A DNA stretch of 64,000 bases, taken from the NCBI GenBank assembly GCA_024236495.1, contig JACKKJ010000001.1, positions 124,001-188,000 of the forward strand, in the 5' to 3' direction. This DNA is from Paracoccaceae bacterium. GTDB taxonomy: Bacteria; Pseudomonadota; Alphaproteobacteria; Rhodobacterales; Rhodobacteraceae. Position numbers and translations under genes: made by a program. Positions 41,597 to 50,117 of this stretch are shown here, piece by piece. The notes under the pieces are model-generated. The model was given only the letters and a program-made list of their open reading frames with translations, was not told the origin of the DNA and did not search any database. Every line of letters begins with the position of its first letter. Position 1 is the stretch's first letter.

Positions 41597-42490
41597 ATGA
41601 AGGCAAGACTTGGCATCGCCCCGATCGCGTGGTGGAACGACGATCTGGCGGAACTGTCCGATGACGTGAGCCTGGAGGAATGCTTGCGGCAGGCCTCTGT
41701 CGCGGGCTTCACGGGGATGGAAACCGGACGCCGCTTCCCGATGGACATGGCCGAACTCGGTCCGATCCTGGCGAAGTACGGGATTTCAGTCTGTGGCGGC
41801 TGGTTCTCGGGCCTGCTGCTCGATGGCGACATCGAAATCGAAAAGGAACGGATCGCGCGGCAGATGGCCTTCTTCAAGGCCGCCGGCGCGCCCTGTATCG
41901 TCTACGGCGAAACGGCGCGATCCATCCAGGGCGTCAAGTCCGCGCCGCTGGCGACGAAACCGAAGCTGACCGAAGCGGAGGTCGCCGCCTACGGCCGCAA
42001 GATGAGCGATTTCGCCGATTGGTGCGCGGCCCAGGGCATGCCGATCAGCTATCACCACCACATGGCCGCCGCGATCGAGACGGAGGCAGAGCTTGACCTG
42101 CTGATGAAGCATTCCTCGGTTCCGCTCCTCTTCGATGCCGGCCACATGGCCTTTGCGGGTGGCGACAACCTGCGCGTCATCGAGAACCACTGGGCCCGCA
42201 TCACGCACGTCCACACCAAGGACATTCGCCGTACCGTCGTGGACGGCCTTGACCGGAGCCGGGAATCCTTTCTCGATGCTGTCGTGAAGGGCGCCTTTAC
42301 CGTGCCCGGCGACGGCTCTCTCGACTTCGAGGCAATCGTCAGGGCCCTGGCCGGGAAAGGCTACGAGGGATGGTTCGTCGTGGAGGCGGAACAGGATCCC
42401 AAGGTCTCGCCCCCCCTCGACATGGCAATCAAGGGTCACAAGGAACTGATGCGGGTGATGGCCGCCGCCGGATACGAGGTCGTGCAATGA
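41597..42490 (+). CDS. iolE: Myo-inosose-2 dehydratase
   Basis: 297 residues of the xylose-isomerase-like fold: RLGIAPIAWWNDDL (the IolE N-terminal GIAPIxWxND hallmark), EECLRQASVAGFTGMETGRRF, MPISYHHHMAAAIETE, PLLFDAGHMAFAGGD and THVHTKDIR with metal-binding His/Asp/Glu. IolE dehydrates 2-keto-myo-inositol to the IolD substrate. It is 6 nt after iolD and overlaps the SDR start by ATGA. Confidence 0.94.
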   Translation: MKARLGIAPIAWWNDDLAELSDDVSLEECLRQASVAGFTGMETGRRFPMDMAELGPILAKYGISVCGGWFSGLLLDGDIEIEKERIARQMAFFKAAGAPCIVYGETARSIQGVKSAPLATKPKLTEAEVAAYGRKMSDFADWCAAQGMPISYHHHMAAAIETEAELDLLMKHSSVPLLFDAGHMAFAGGDNLRVIENHWARITHVHTKDIRRTVVDGLDRSRESFLDAVVKGAFTVPGDGSLDFEAIVRALAGKGYEGWFVVEAEQDPKVSPPLDMAIKGHKELMRVMAAAGYEVVQ

Positions 42491-43320
42491 GCAGCTTTTC
42501 GGGAAACCGGATGGACGGCAAGGTCTGTGTCGTCACCGGCGCAACCCAGGGCCTTGGCGCGGCGATCGCCCGCCGCCTTGCGGCGGCCGGCGCCGAGGGC
42601 GTGATCGTCACCGGTCGCAACCTTGAACGCGGGTCTCTGGTCGCGCGCGGGATCGCGGAGACGCATGGGATCTGGGCGCATTTCCTTCAGGCGGACCTTG
42701 CCAGGGTCGAGGACTGCCAAATGGTGATCGCGGAATGCGAGCGGCTGTTCGGGCGCATCGACGTCCTGGTGAACGCCGGGGCTTCCACCGCGCGCGGCAC
42801 CATCATCGACACGACGCCCGAAACCTTCGATGCGCTCTTCTCGACCAACGTTCGCGGCCCCTACTTCCTGATGCAGGCGGCGATCAGGTTGATGATCGCG
42901 AAGGGAACCGAGGGGGCGATCTGCAACATCGGCTCCATTTCGGCGCTGGCGGGGCAACCTTTCATCAACGCCTACTGCGCCAGCAAGGGCGCGTTGACGA
43001 CCCTGACCGCGAACACCGCCTTCTCGGTGATGGCCAACCGGATCCGCGTGAACCAGTTGAACGTCGGCTGGATGGCTTCGGACCACGAACGCGAGCTTCA
43101 GGCCAAGGAAGGCGATCCCGACTGGGAGGAAAAGGCCGCCGCAAAGCTGCCTTTCGGCCGCCTTGTCGATCCAGAGGAGGCCGCGCGGGCCGTAAACTTC
43201 CTGGTCTCGGACGATGCAGGGCTGATGACAGGCGCGATCGTCAACTTCGACCAGTCAGTCTGGGGCGCGGTTGCCGAAGGCATGCCGGTTCCAAGCGGCC
43301 CCCTGCACCTGCGCGGCTGA
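42487..43320 (+). CDS. Short-chain dehydrogenase/reductase
   Basis: A 277-residue classical SDR: VCVVTGATQGLGAAIARRLA (cofactor loop), NAGAS, ICNIGSISALAGQPFINAYC with Ser, then Tyr and Lys of the YxxxK catalytic motif (Y-C-A-S-K), and GAIVNFDQSVWGA at the end. It oxidises or reduces a hydroxyl, plausibly on a cyclitol or sugar intermediate. Its ATG overlaps the iolE stop. It ends 47 bp before the convergent regulator gene. Confidence 0.87.
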   Translation: MSSFSGNRMDGKVCVVTGATQGLGAAIARRLAAAGAEGVIVTGRNLERGSLVARGIAETHGIWAHFLQADLARVEDCQMVIAECERLFGRIDVLVNAGASTARGTIIDTTPETFDALFSTNVRGPYFLMQAAIRLMIAKGTEGAICNIGSISALAGQPFINAYCASKGALTTLTANTAFSVMANRIRVNQLNVGWMASDHERELQAKEGDPDWEEKAAAKLPFGRLVDPEEAARAVNFLVSDDAGLMTGAIVNFDQSVWGAVAEGMPVPSGPLHLRG

Positions 43321-43367
43321 TCGGGCGCCTCCTGCAGGGCCCGCGACTGTCGATCAGGGCCGGGCGA

Positions 43368-44234
43368 TCAGGGCCGGGTCGCGACCGGGATACGGGGATC
43401 GTCGGTATCCTTCTGCAACCGCGCAGCCAGCGCCACACACAGGGCTTGCGCAAGGCACATCGGCGCGGCAAGAGACCGCGAAAAGGTGTATTCGTGTTCC
43501 GGGACCGCCATCAGGACCTTTGCCAGCTTGGCGAAGGGCGACAAGGTGCTGTCGGTGATGGCAACGATCGGAATTCCGCGAGCGGCCGCCTCTTCGGCGA
43601 CATTCACGACCTCCGTCGCATAGAAACGGAACGAGACAAGAAACAGCAGATCTGACTTGCGCGCGACCGTCGCCATGTGCGTCGCAAGACCGCCGGCGGA
43701 ATCAAGCAGGACTGTCCGCTTGCCCAGCATCGTCAGGACGTAGCGCAAGAGATCGACCACCGGAGCCGAACGCAGTTGCCCGATCAGATAGATCGTGTCG
43801 GCCCCTTCCATCATGTCGGCGGCAAGCGCGATGCTTGCCGGTTCGATGTTTGTCAAAAGGTCCTGCAGGGATGCGACATCTCGTGCCACGAGGTCGCGCA
43901 GGAACCCTACATCCCCTTCCCGCGCCCCTCCCAATTCGCTTTCCAAGGCCTTGACCCGTGCGTCGAAGCCTGGCGCAGCGGTGGACAGGCGGCGCTGAAA
44001 CACGACCTGAAGATCCTTGAAGCCCTTGTAACCCAGCGACTGGGCATAGCGGACAAAGCTGGAAGCGTGCACGCCGCACTTCTGGCTGATGCTGTTGACC
44101 GAAAGGACCGCGACATCATTGGGGTTTTGCGTCAGGAACAGCGCGATCTTCTGGTACGACTTGCTCATGTCGTCATACCGATCATGGATCAACCGGATCA
44201 GTTCTTCGTAGGTTTCCGGGGGACGGTAGGCCAT
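43368..44234 (-). CDS. MurR/RpiR-family transcriptional regulator (IolR-like)
   Basis: 288 residues: an N-terminal HTH_6 domain (SKSYQKIALFLTQNPNDVAV then SISQKCGVHASSFVRYAQSL, GYKGFKDLQ) and a C-terminal SIS sugar-phosphate-binding domain (TIYLIGQLRSAPVVDLLRYV, KSDLLFLVSF, ARGIPIVAITDSTLSPFAKL). RpiR-type IolR proteins regulate inositol catabolism in several alphaproteobacteria. The ATG at 44234 has only a weak GGA upstream. Operator C lies about 90 bp before it, indicating autoregulation. It is convergent with the iolD-iolE-SDR operon. Confidence 0.88.
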   Translation of the reverse strand: MAYRPPETYEELIRLIHDRYDDMSKSYQKIALFLTQNPNDVAVLSVNSISQKCGVHASSFVRYAQSLGYKGFKDLQVVFQRRLSTAAPGFDARVKALESELGGAREGDVGFLRDLVARDVASLQDLLTNIEPASIALAADMMEGADTIYLIGQLRSAPVVDLLRYVLTMLGKRTVLLDSAGGLATHMATVARKSDLLFLVSFRFYATEVVNVAEEAAARGIPIVAITDSTLSPFAKLAKVLMAVPEHEYTFSRSLAAPMCLAQALCVALAARLQKDTDDPRIPVATRP

Positions 44235-44302
44235 GAATCCACTTTCATCAGGGGACGACGCGCAGTCGTCCTGGTCCACATGGAGCACCGTGCAGCGAAC
44301 TT

Positions 44303-44335
44303 TGTCAATTGCCGCGCAATGCATTGAATGATGCA
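44303..44335 (-). promoter_or_regulatory. rpiR promoter with operator C (TGCAT-N6-ATGCA)
   Basis: Operator C is a perfect inverted repeat TGCAT (44320-44324)/ATGCA (44331-44335). On the minus strand TTGACA (44308-44303) follows after 11 bp, exactly the same distance as between operator A and the transporter -35. The -10 (CTCCAT after 17 bp) is poor. Confidence 0.6.
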
Positions 44336-44501
44336 AGCGCAGTGCGCCGGGTATGTCTTGCGACGGCAACGCCCTGCCCGGGCGGCTTCAGTGTCTGAGA
44401 CGTCATGCCCGCAAGGGTCCGCCAAACCCCTCCCCCAGGAGAGACCTCAACTCGGGTCGCGGGCCTGCCGCCCCCGCCCGGGCTTTCAGGTGCCAGCATT
44501 T

Positions 44502-44530
44502 ATTGTAGACAATATGTATTTTGATAGAAT
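44502..44530 (+). promoter_or_regulatory. gntR promoter overlapped by a GntR/FadR-type operator
   Basis: ATTGTAGACAAT (44502-44513) is an inverted repeat of the TTGTnnACAA kind bound by FCD-class GntR proteins. It overlaps the -35 TTGTAG (44503-44508), which stands 16 bp from TAGAAT (44525-44530). A second TACAA lies at 44530-44534. Autoregulation of the GntR gene 60 bp downstream is inferred. Confidence 0.6.
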
Positions 44531-44589
44531 ACAACCGGCACACACCCCGAGTCGATGCGGAAAAGCCCGGATCAGGCAGGAGAAACCCC

Positions 44590-45312
44590 GTGGAAACCGA
44601 AACCCGCAGCAAGAAGACCCGGTGCATCGAAGACCTGCGCCGCAAGGTTCTGACCGAAGCGCTGGAGCCGGGCATGTACCTCGACGAGACGGAGCTGGCG
44701 GATACCTACGGGATTTCCCGTCCGCCGCTGCGCGAGGTGCTGCGCCAGCTTGCCGGCGAAGGCTATGTCGTCCTGCACGAGAACCGCGGTGCCCAGGTGG
44801 CGCCGATGACCCACAAGACCTTGCGCAACTTCTTCGTGGTTGCCCCGATGATCTATGCGGCGACGACGCGGCTCGCCGCCGAACACGCCACGCCCGACCA
44901 GATCGCGCGTCTCAAGGAATGCCAGCGGGCCTTCCGGCAGGCCATCAAGAACGGCGACGCGGCCGAGCGGGCGCTTGGGAACGAACGCTTCCATTCGATC
45001 ATCGGAGAGATGGCCGACAACGAATACCTCATGCCCAGCCTGCGTCGCCTGCTGATCGACCACACGAGGATCAGCATGACCTTCTACAACCCGCGCAAGC
45101 CCTCCTTTGCCGAACAGCGCGAAATTGCCGCCGACCAGCACGACCAGTTCATCGCCCTGATCGAAGCGGGGGAGGCCGACGCCGCCGCCGCCCTCGCGGT
45201 GGCGCATTGGGAACTGTCGCGCGCCCAGATCGAAAGCTTCGTCACCCCCGAAGGTATCAACATCCCCCTGGGCCGCGCGCCCGGGGTCGCCGGAACAAGA
45301 GGAGCCTCATGA
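44590..45312 (+). CDS. GntR-family regulator with FCD ligand domain
   Basis: 240 residues: winged HTH (RCIEDLRRKVLTEALEPGMY, LDETELADTYGISRPPLREV, LRQLAGEGYV) and an FCD-type helical effector domain (HATPDQIARLKECQ, ERFHSIIGEMADN, EQREIAADQHDQFIALIEAG). FCD proteins sense carboxylates and amino-acid-derived acids. The GTG start at 44590 follows AGGAG. It overlaps the DapA-family gene by ATGA, so it is the first cistron of the operon it probably controls. Confidence 0.88.
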   Translation: METETRSKKTRCIEDLRRKVLTEALEPGMYLDETELADTYGISRPPLREVLRQLAGEGYVVLHENRGAQVAPMTHKTLRNFFVVAPMIYAATTRLAAEHATPDQIARLKECQRAFRQAIKNGDAAERALGNERFHSIIGEMADNEYLMPSLRRLLIDHTRISMTFYNPRKPSFAEQREIAADQHDQFIALIEAGEADAAAALAVAHWELSRAQIESFVTPEGINIPLGRAPGVAGTRGAS

Positions 45313-46211
45313 AGTTCGAAGGCATCTATACCCCCGCCATCACGCCCCACCGCGAGGACGGGTCGATCGACCGCGACGCCTTTGTCGCGCAACTGGAGTA
45401 CCTGATCGCATCGGGGGTCCATGGCATCATCAATGGCGGCTCGACGGGGGAATACTACGCCCAGTCGATGGACGAACGCCGCGAGATGGCATCGCTCGCC
45501 CGCGAGGTCACCAAGGGCCGTGTGCATCTGATGGTCGGGACGGTCGCGATCCGGCTGGAGGACAGCATCGCGATGGCCGAACACGCCGCCACGATCGGGG
45601 CCGACAGCGTCCTGATCGGCTCGCCGCCCTATTCGGTCCCGACCGAGCGGGAAAACGCGCTGAACGCGCTGGCGATCGACCGGGCGGCGGACCTGCCGGT
45701 GATGCTTTACAACTACCCCGGCCGCATGGGCATCAACATGGGGGAGGAGTTCCTGGACCGCGTCGGTCGCAGCCGGAACTTCTGCGCCATCAAGGAAAGC
45801 TCTGGCGACATCAATCGCGTTCACCTTCTGGCCCGCGACTACCCGCATATCCAGATGTCCTGCGGGATGGACGACCAGGCGCTGGAGTTCTTCGCCTGGG
45901 GCGGGCGCAGCTGGGTTTGCGGCGGGTCGAACTTCCTGCCCGCCGAGCACATCGCGCTTTACCAGGCCTGCGCGGTCGAGGGCAATTTCGACAAGGGCCG
46001 CCGGATCATGTCGGCGCTGCTGCCCTTGATGCGGGTGCTGGAACAGGGTGGCAAGTTCGTGCAGTGCATCAAGCACGGCTGCGAGATGATGGGCAACCAC
46101 GCAGGCCCGCCGCGCCCGCCGCTGAAGCCCCTGAACAAGGACGACAAGCGCCAGCTGGAACAGACCGTGCGCGTGTTGAAAACCACCATCGCCCAGATCG
46201 TTGCGGAGTAA
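45309..46211 (+). CDS. Dihydrodipicolinate synthase/N-acetylneuraminate lyase family protein
   Basis: A 300-residue class I aldolase-fold enzyme: GGSTGEYY (43-50), the Tyr134 region VMLYNYPGRMG, and the Schiff-base Lys162 in CAIKESSGDINRV. The family includes lyases, dehydratases and deaminases; with an aldehyde dehydrogenase next door it resembles the hydroxyproline (HypD/HypH) and keto-deoxy-sugar-acid routes. It is not the biosynthetic DapA, judged by context and the lack of lysine genes. Substrate unknown. Confidence 0.87.
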   Translation: MKFEGIYTPAITPHREDGSIDRDAFVAQLEYLIASGVHGIINGGSTGEYYAQSMDERREMASLAREVTKGRVHLMVGTVAIRLEDSIAMAEHAATIGADSVLIGSPPYSVPTERENALNALAIDRAADLPVMLYNYPGRMGINMGEEFLDRVGRSRNFCAIKESSGDINRVHLLARDYPHIQMSCGMDDQALEFFAWGGRSWVCGGSNFLPAEHIALYQACAVEGNFDKGRRIMSALLPLMRVLEQGGKFVQCIKHGCEMMGNHAGPPRPPLKPLNKDDKRQLEQTVRVLKTTIAQIVAE

Positions 46212-46215
46212 GCCC

Positions 46216-47709
46216 ATGTCGCTTCTGACCACCGATGAATACAAGGCCATCGCCGCCTCGCTCACCTTCCCCACCACTGCCTTCATCGACGGCCACTTCC
46301 GCCCGGCGATCGGCGGCAAGACCTTTGACACGCTGAACCCGGCCACCGGCGAAGTGCTGGCCAAGGTCGCCGCCTGCGGAGCCGAGGACGTGGACGTTGC
46401 CGTCGCAAAGGCCCGCGACGCCTTCGAGGACGGCCGCTGGTCGCGGCTGCATCCGAAGGAGCGGAAGGAAGTCCTGATCAAGCTCGCGAAGCTCGTCAGG
46501 CGCAACGCGCGGGAACTGGCGGTGCTGGAAAGCCTCGACAGCGGCAAGACGATCTACGACTGCGAACAGGTCGACGTGCCGGAGACGATCAACTGTCTGA
46601 CCTGGCACGCGGAACTGATCGACAAGATCTACGACCAGATGGCCCCGGCCTCCGACAACCACATCGCCATGGTGGTGCGCGAACCGGTCGGCGTCGTGGG
46701 CCTTGTCCTGCCCTGGAACTTCCCGCTCCTCATGCTCGCGTGGAAGATCGGCCCGGCGCTGGCCGCGGGCTGTTCGGTCATCGTCAAGCCGGCCGAGGAA
46801 ACACCGCTGACCACACTGCGCATGGCCGAACTGGCGATGGAGGCCGGGGTTCCGGCGGGCGTCTTCAACGTGGTTCCCGGCACCGGCCCCGAGGTCGGCG
46901 AACCCATCGGGCGGCACATGGACATCGACGCGGTCTCCTTCACCGGCTCGACCGAGACCGGGCGCCGGTTCCTGCGCTACGCGGCGGAGAGCAACCTGAA
47001 GGAAGTCACCCTGGAGATGGGCGGCAAGAACCCGGCCGTGGTTCTGGACGACGCCGAGAACCTCGACCGCGTGGCTGCCCATATCGTCAACGGCGCCTTC
47101 TGGAACATGGGGGAGAACTGCTCGGCCTCGTCGCGGCTGATCGTGCAGAAGGGGGTCAAGGACGCGCTCCTGTCGCGCATCCTGGCCCATGCCCGGGAAT
47201 GGCCGATGGGCGATCCGCTCGACCCGGTCAACCGCGTCGGTGCGCTGGTGTCCACGGCGCATTACGACAAGGTCTGCAGCTACCTTGAGAAGGGCCCCAA
47301 GGTCATCCTCGGCGGCAAGGCCGACAAGGGTTTTGTGGAGCCCACGATCCTCGACGTCTCCCGCGATGCGAAACAGGCGAAGGAGGAAATCTTCGGCCCC
47401 GTCCTGTCCGTCCTGACGGTGGACAGCTTCGACGAAGCGATCGCGCTGGCGAACGATACCGAATACGGGCTGGCGGCAAGTGTCTTTACCGGAAACGTCA
47501 AGCGGGCGATCCGGGGCGCCCGCGCCCTTCGCGCCGGGACGGTGACGGTCAACAGCTTCGGCGAGGGCGACATCTCCACCCCCTTCGGCGGCTTCAGGCA
47601 GTCGGGCTTCGGCGGCCGCGACAACGGCATCCACGCGCACGACCAGTACACCCAGGTCAAGACGATCTGGGTCGACCTCGCCGACGACGCCGACGAAGCG
47701 GTCGACTGA
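46216..47709 (+). CDS. Aldehyde dehydrogenase (PuuC/betaine-aldehyde type)
   Basis: 497 residues with all ALDH landmarks: VGLVLPWNFPLLMLAWKIGP, FTGSTETGRRF, Glu in VTLEMGGKNPAVVL, Cys in FWNMGENCSASSRLI, EEIFGPVLSV and a C-terminal TVNSFGEGDISTPFGGFRQS. The nearest recognisable types oxidise gamma-glutamyl-aminobutyraldehyde or similar omega-amino aldehydes to acids with NAD(P). It follows the DapA-family gene by 4 nt and its stop overlaps the ProC-like start by one base. Confidence 0.87.
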   Translation: MSLLTTDEYKAIAASLTFPTTAFIDGHFRPAIGGKTFDTLNPATGEVLAKVAACGAEDVDVAVAKARDAFEDGRWSRLHPKERKEVLIKLAKLVRRNARELAVLESLDSGKTIYDCEQVDVPETINCLTWHAELIDKIYDQMAPASDNHIAMVVREPVGVVGLVLPWNFPLLMLAWKIGPALAAGCSVIVKPAEETPLTTLRMAELAMEAGVPAGVFNVVPGTGPEVGEPIGRHMDIDAVSFTGSTETGRRFLRYAAESNLKEVTLEMGGKNPAVVLDDAENLDRVAAHIVNGAFWNMGENCSASSRLIVQKGVKDALLSRILAHAREWPMGDPLDPVNRVGALVSTAHYDKVCSYLEKGPKVILGGKADKGFVEPTILDVSRDAKQAKEEIFGPVLSVLTVDSFDEAIALANDTEYGLAASVFTGNVKRAIRGARALRAGTVTVNSFGEGDISTPFGGFRQSGFGGRDNGIHAHDQYTQVKTIWVDLADDADEAVD

Positions 47710-48476
47710 TGCGCGTCGGCTTCATCGGCACCGGCGAGATCACGACCGCGATGGTCCGCGGGCTGGCCGGATGCGGGCATCAGATCCTGGTGTCGCCGCG
47801 TAACGCCAAGCGGGCGGCGGCCCTTGCCGCCGAGGTCCCCGAAGTCACCGTGGCCCCGAACGATCGGATCGTCGCAGGATCGGACATCGTGTTCCTGTGT
47901 CTTCTGGCCAGGGTCGCGGAAGATGTTCTGACCGGCTTGCCGTTCCGGGCCGGGCAGACGGTGATCTCTGTCATGGTGGACGCGCCGCTGGACAAGCTGC
48001 GTTCGATCTGCGCACCGGCCACCGACATCGCCATCACCATCCCGCTGCCGCCCATCGCGCACGGGGGCTGCCCGCTGCCGGTCTATCCGGCCTCACCCGC
48101 GCTTCAGTCGCTGTTCGGCGACCGCAATCTGGTGATCCCGCTGAAGGATGAGGCCGCGCTTGCCGCCCATTTCGGTGCTTCGGCGCTGTGCGCGACACAG
48201 CTTGACCAGATCATCACGGTTGCCGACTGGCTTGCGGGTTTCACCGGCGACAGGGACGCGGCGGAATCCTATGTCGCCGCGATGATCCGTGCATACCTGC
48301 CGCAACACCCAAGGGGCGGGGAACTGCCCGAAGCCCTGAGGATGCTTTCTACCGAAGGGGGGTTCAACGCCACGATGCACGCGGCGATGGCCCCGTCACG
48401 AGGTATCCTGCGCAGTGCGCTTGACGGCTTTCGCAAGCGGTTGGGTCTGCCGGAAAAGGACGAGGCATCGGAATGA
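47709..48476 (+). CDS. ProC-like NADP-dependent reductase
   Basis: 255 residues of the pyrroline-5-carboxylate reductase fold: MRVGFIGTGEITTAMVRGLA, ILVSPRNAKRAAALA, VFLCLLARVAEDVL, then a helical dimerisation region with STEGGFNATM. Its context in a catabolic operon suggests it acts on a cyclic imine other than ordinary P5C, or reduces pyrroline formed by the adjacent oxidase. The start overlaps the aldehyde dehydrogenase stop (TGATG). Confidence 0.8.
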   Translation: MRVGFIGTGEITTAMVRGLAGCGHQILVSPRNAKRAAALAAEVPEVTVAPNDRIVAGSDIVFLCLLARVAEDVLTGLPFRAGQTVISVMVDAPLDKLRSICAPATDIAITIPLPPIAHGGCPLPVYPASPALQSLFGDRNLVIPLKDEAALAAHFGASALCATQLDQIITVADWLAGFTGDRDAAESYVAAMIRAYLPQHPRGGELPEALRMLSTEGGFNATMHAAMAPSRGILRSALDGFRKRLGLPEKDEASE

Positions 48477-49813
48477 AGCAATTCACAGCGCGCCGGACCC
48501 CGGTGCACAAGGGCCCCGCCGCCTGGTCCGCCATCCTGCCCGGCCAGCCCGCCCCCGTGCCCCTGGCGGGCAACCACTCCGTCGACGTCGCCATCGTCGG
48601 CGGCGGCTTCGCGGGGCTTTCGGCCGCTCGTCGGTTGCGCCAACTGGACCCCTCCCTGAAGGTCGCCGTCCTCGAAGCTTCCCGCCTCGCCGAAGGCGCA
48701 TCGGGCCGCAACTCGGGCTTCATGATCGATCTGCCGCATGATCTGACCTCGGACGATTACGCCGGTCACGGCGACGACCGCGGCATGATCGCGCTGAACC
48801 GTCACGCCATCGCATTCGCGCGCGGGGCAGTGGAGGACTACGGGATCATCCGGGACTATTTCGATCCCGTCGGCAAGGTAAACGGCGCGGCCTCCGACAC
48901 CGCCGATGCGCTCAACCGCAGCTATGCCGACCACCTGACGCGCCTTGGGGAACCGAACGAACGGCTCGACGCGCAGGGCATGTTCGACCTGACCGGCAGC
49001 CGTCACTATGTCTCGGGTCTCTACACCCCCGGCACGGTGATGCTGCAACCCGCAGGCTTCGTGCGCGGCTTTGGCGAGGGGCTGCGGGCCTCGGGCGTGG
49101 GCGTCTGGGAAAACAGCGCCGTAACCGCCATCCACGGCGGCGCGGCGGGCTGGACACTGACCACGCCGAAGGGCCGCATCAGCGCCGCCAAGGTCATCCT
49201 CGCCAACAACGGTCACATCGAAAGCTTCGGCTTCGCGGCAAACCGGCTGATGCATGTCTTTCTTTTTGCTTCAATGACCGCAGACTTGCCGGCCGAAGCC
49301 TTGAAGGCCCTCGGCGGCAAGGCCCGCTGGGGCGTCACGCCCTCCGACCCGATGGGCACCACCATGCGCCGGATCGACACCGCGCTTGGCGGCAATCGCA
49401 TCATCACCCGTACCTGCGCAAGTTTCCTTCCGGGAATGGAGGCATCGGATGCTGCCCTGAGACGCACCGCAGCCGTCCACCGCCGGAAATTCGCCGACCG
49501 CTTCCCGCCGCTCGCCGGGGTGAAACAGGAATACACCTGGGCCGGTCACCTGTGTCTGACCCGCAACGGCGTCTCCGTCGCGCGCGAAGTCGAACCCGGC
49601 CTTTTCGCCGCGACGGTCTGCAACGGCCTTGGCACCGCGCGCAGCACCCTTACCGGTATCGCCGCCGCCGAGCTTGCAATGGGCCATGAGACCGACACAA
49701 CCCGTCACTTCGCCGCCGAGGCAGAGCCCGCGAAGCTGCCGCCAAGACCGTTCTCGACAATCGGCGCGAACGTCTTTCTTCGCTACAAGGAAGCCCGGAC
49801 CGGCAGGGAATGA
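48473..49813 (+). CDS. FAD-dependent amine oxidase (DadA/PuuB-like)
   Basis: 446 residues of the DAO superfamily: dinucleotide motif VDVAIVGGGFAGLSAARRLR, VAVLEASRLAEGASGRNSGF (the GASGRNSG motif typical of PuuB/DadA-like enzymes), TPGTVMLQPAGFVRGFGEGL, and C-terminal GLFAATVCNGLGTARSTLTG. It would oxidise a primary or secondary amine or amino acid to an imine. The ATG overlaps the ProC-like stop (ATGA), making oxidase plus imine reductase neighbours. Confidence 0.86.
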   Translation: MKQFTARRTPVHKGPAAWSAILPGQPAPVPLAGNHSVDVAIVGGGFAGLSAARRLRQLDPSLKVAVLEASRLAEGASGRNSGFMIDLPHDLTSDDYAGHGDDRGMIALNRHAIAFARGAVEDYGIIRDYFDPVGKVNGAASDTADALNRSYADHLTRLGEPNERLDAQGMFDLTGSRHYVSGLYTPGTVMLQPAGFVRGFGEGLRASGVGVWENSAVTAIHGGAAGWTLTTPKGRISAAKVILANNGHIESFGFAANRLMHVFLFASMTADLPAEALKALGGKARWGVTPSDPMGTTMRRIDTALGGNRIITRTCASFLPGMEASDAALRRTAAVHRRKFADRFPPLAGVKQEYTWAGHLCLTRNGVSVAREVEPGLFAATVCNGLGTARSTLTGIAAAELAMGHETDTTRHFAAEAEPAKLPPRPFSTIGANVFLRYKEARTGRE

Positions 49814-50117
49814 TACCCTGCGGTTCCGGTTCCGCATGACCGTCCGCGCGGGGCGCGGCTGGCGGTCTGCCGCCTGGGTGGGTCATGCCCCTGCAAAGGC
49901 AATGTGCCTTGCAGAAGCAAATCCGTTGCGAGAAGCACCGGGACAGTGAAGTATCGCGATCACAACGCCCGCACCATCCTGCGGGCCCGCGCATTGGTTT
50001 CAGGCGATCGCCATGATCTACGATGATCCGCGTCAAGTCGGGGCCGCCGTTCAGGGGTTTCTGGCTGCATGGGCCACGCGCCAAGTCCACTGTCTTTCCT
50101 GTCCCGGAGATCCGTGA
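49814..50117 (+). other. Intergenic region with two short hairpins
   Basis: I see no gene in these 304 bp. GCAAAGGCA (49893-49901) pairs with TGCCTTGC (49904-49911), and GCCCGCA (49967-49973) pairs with TGCGGGC (49980-49986). Neither has a T-run. They may attenuate or end transcription from the gntR operon before the transaminase gene, which has no obvious promoter here. Confidence 0.4.
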
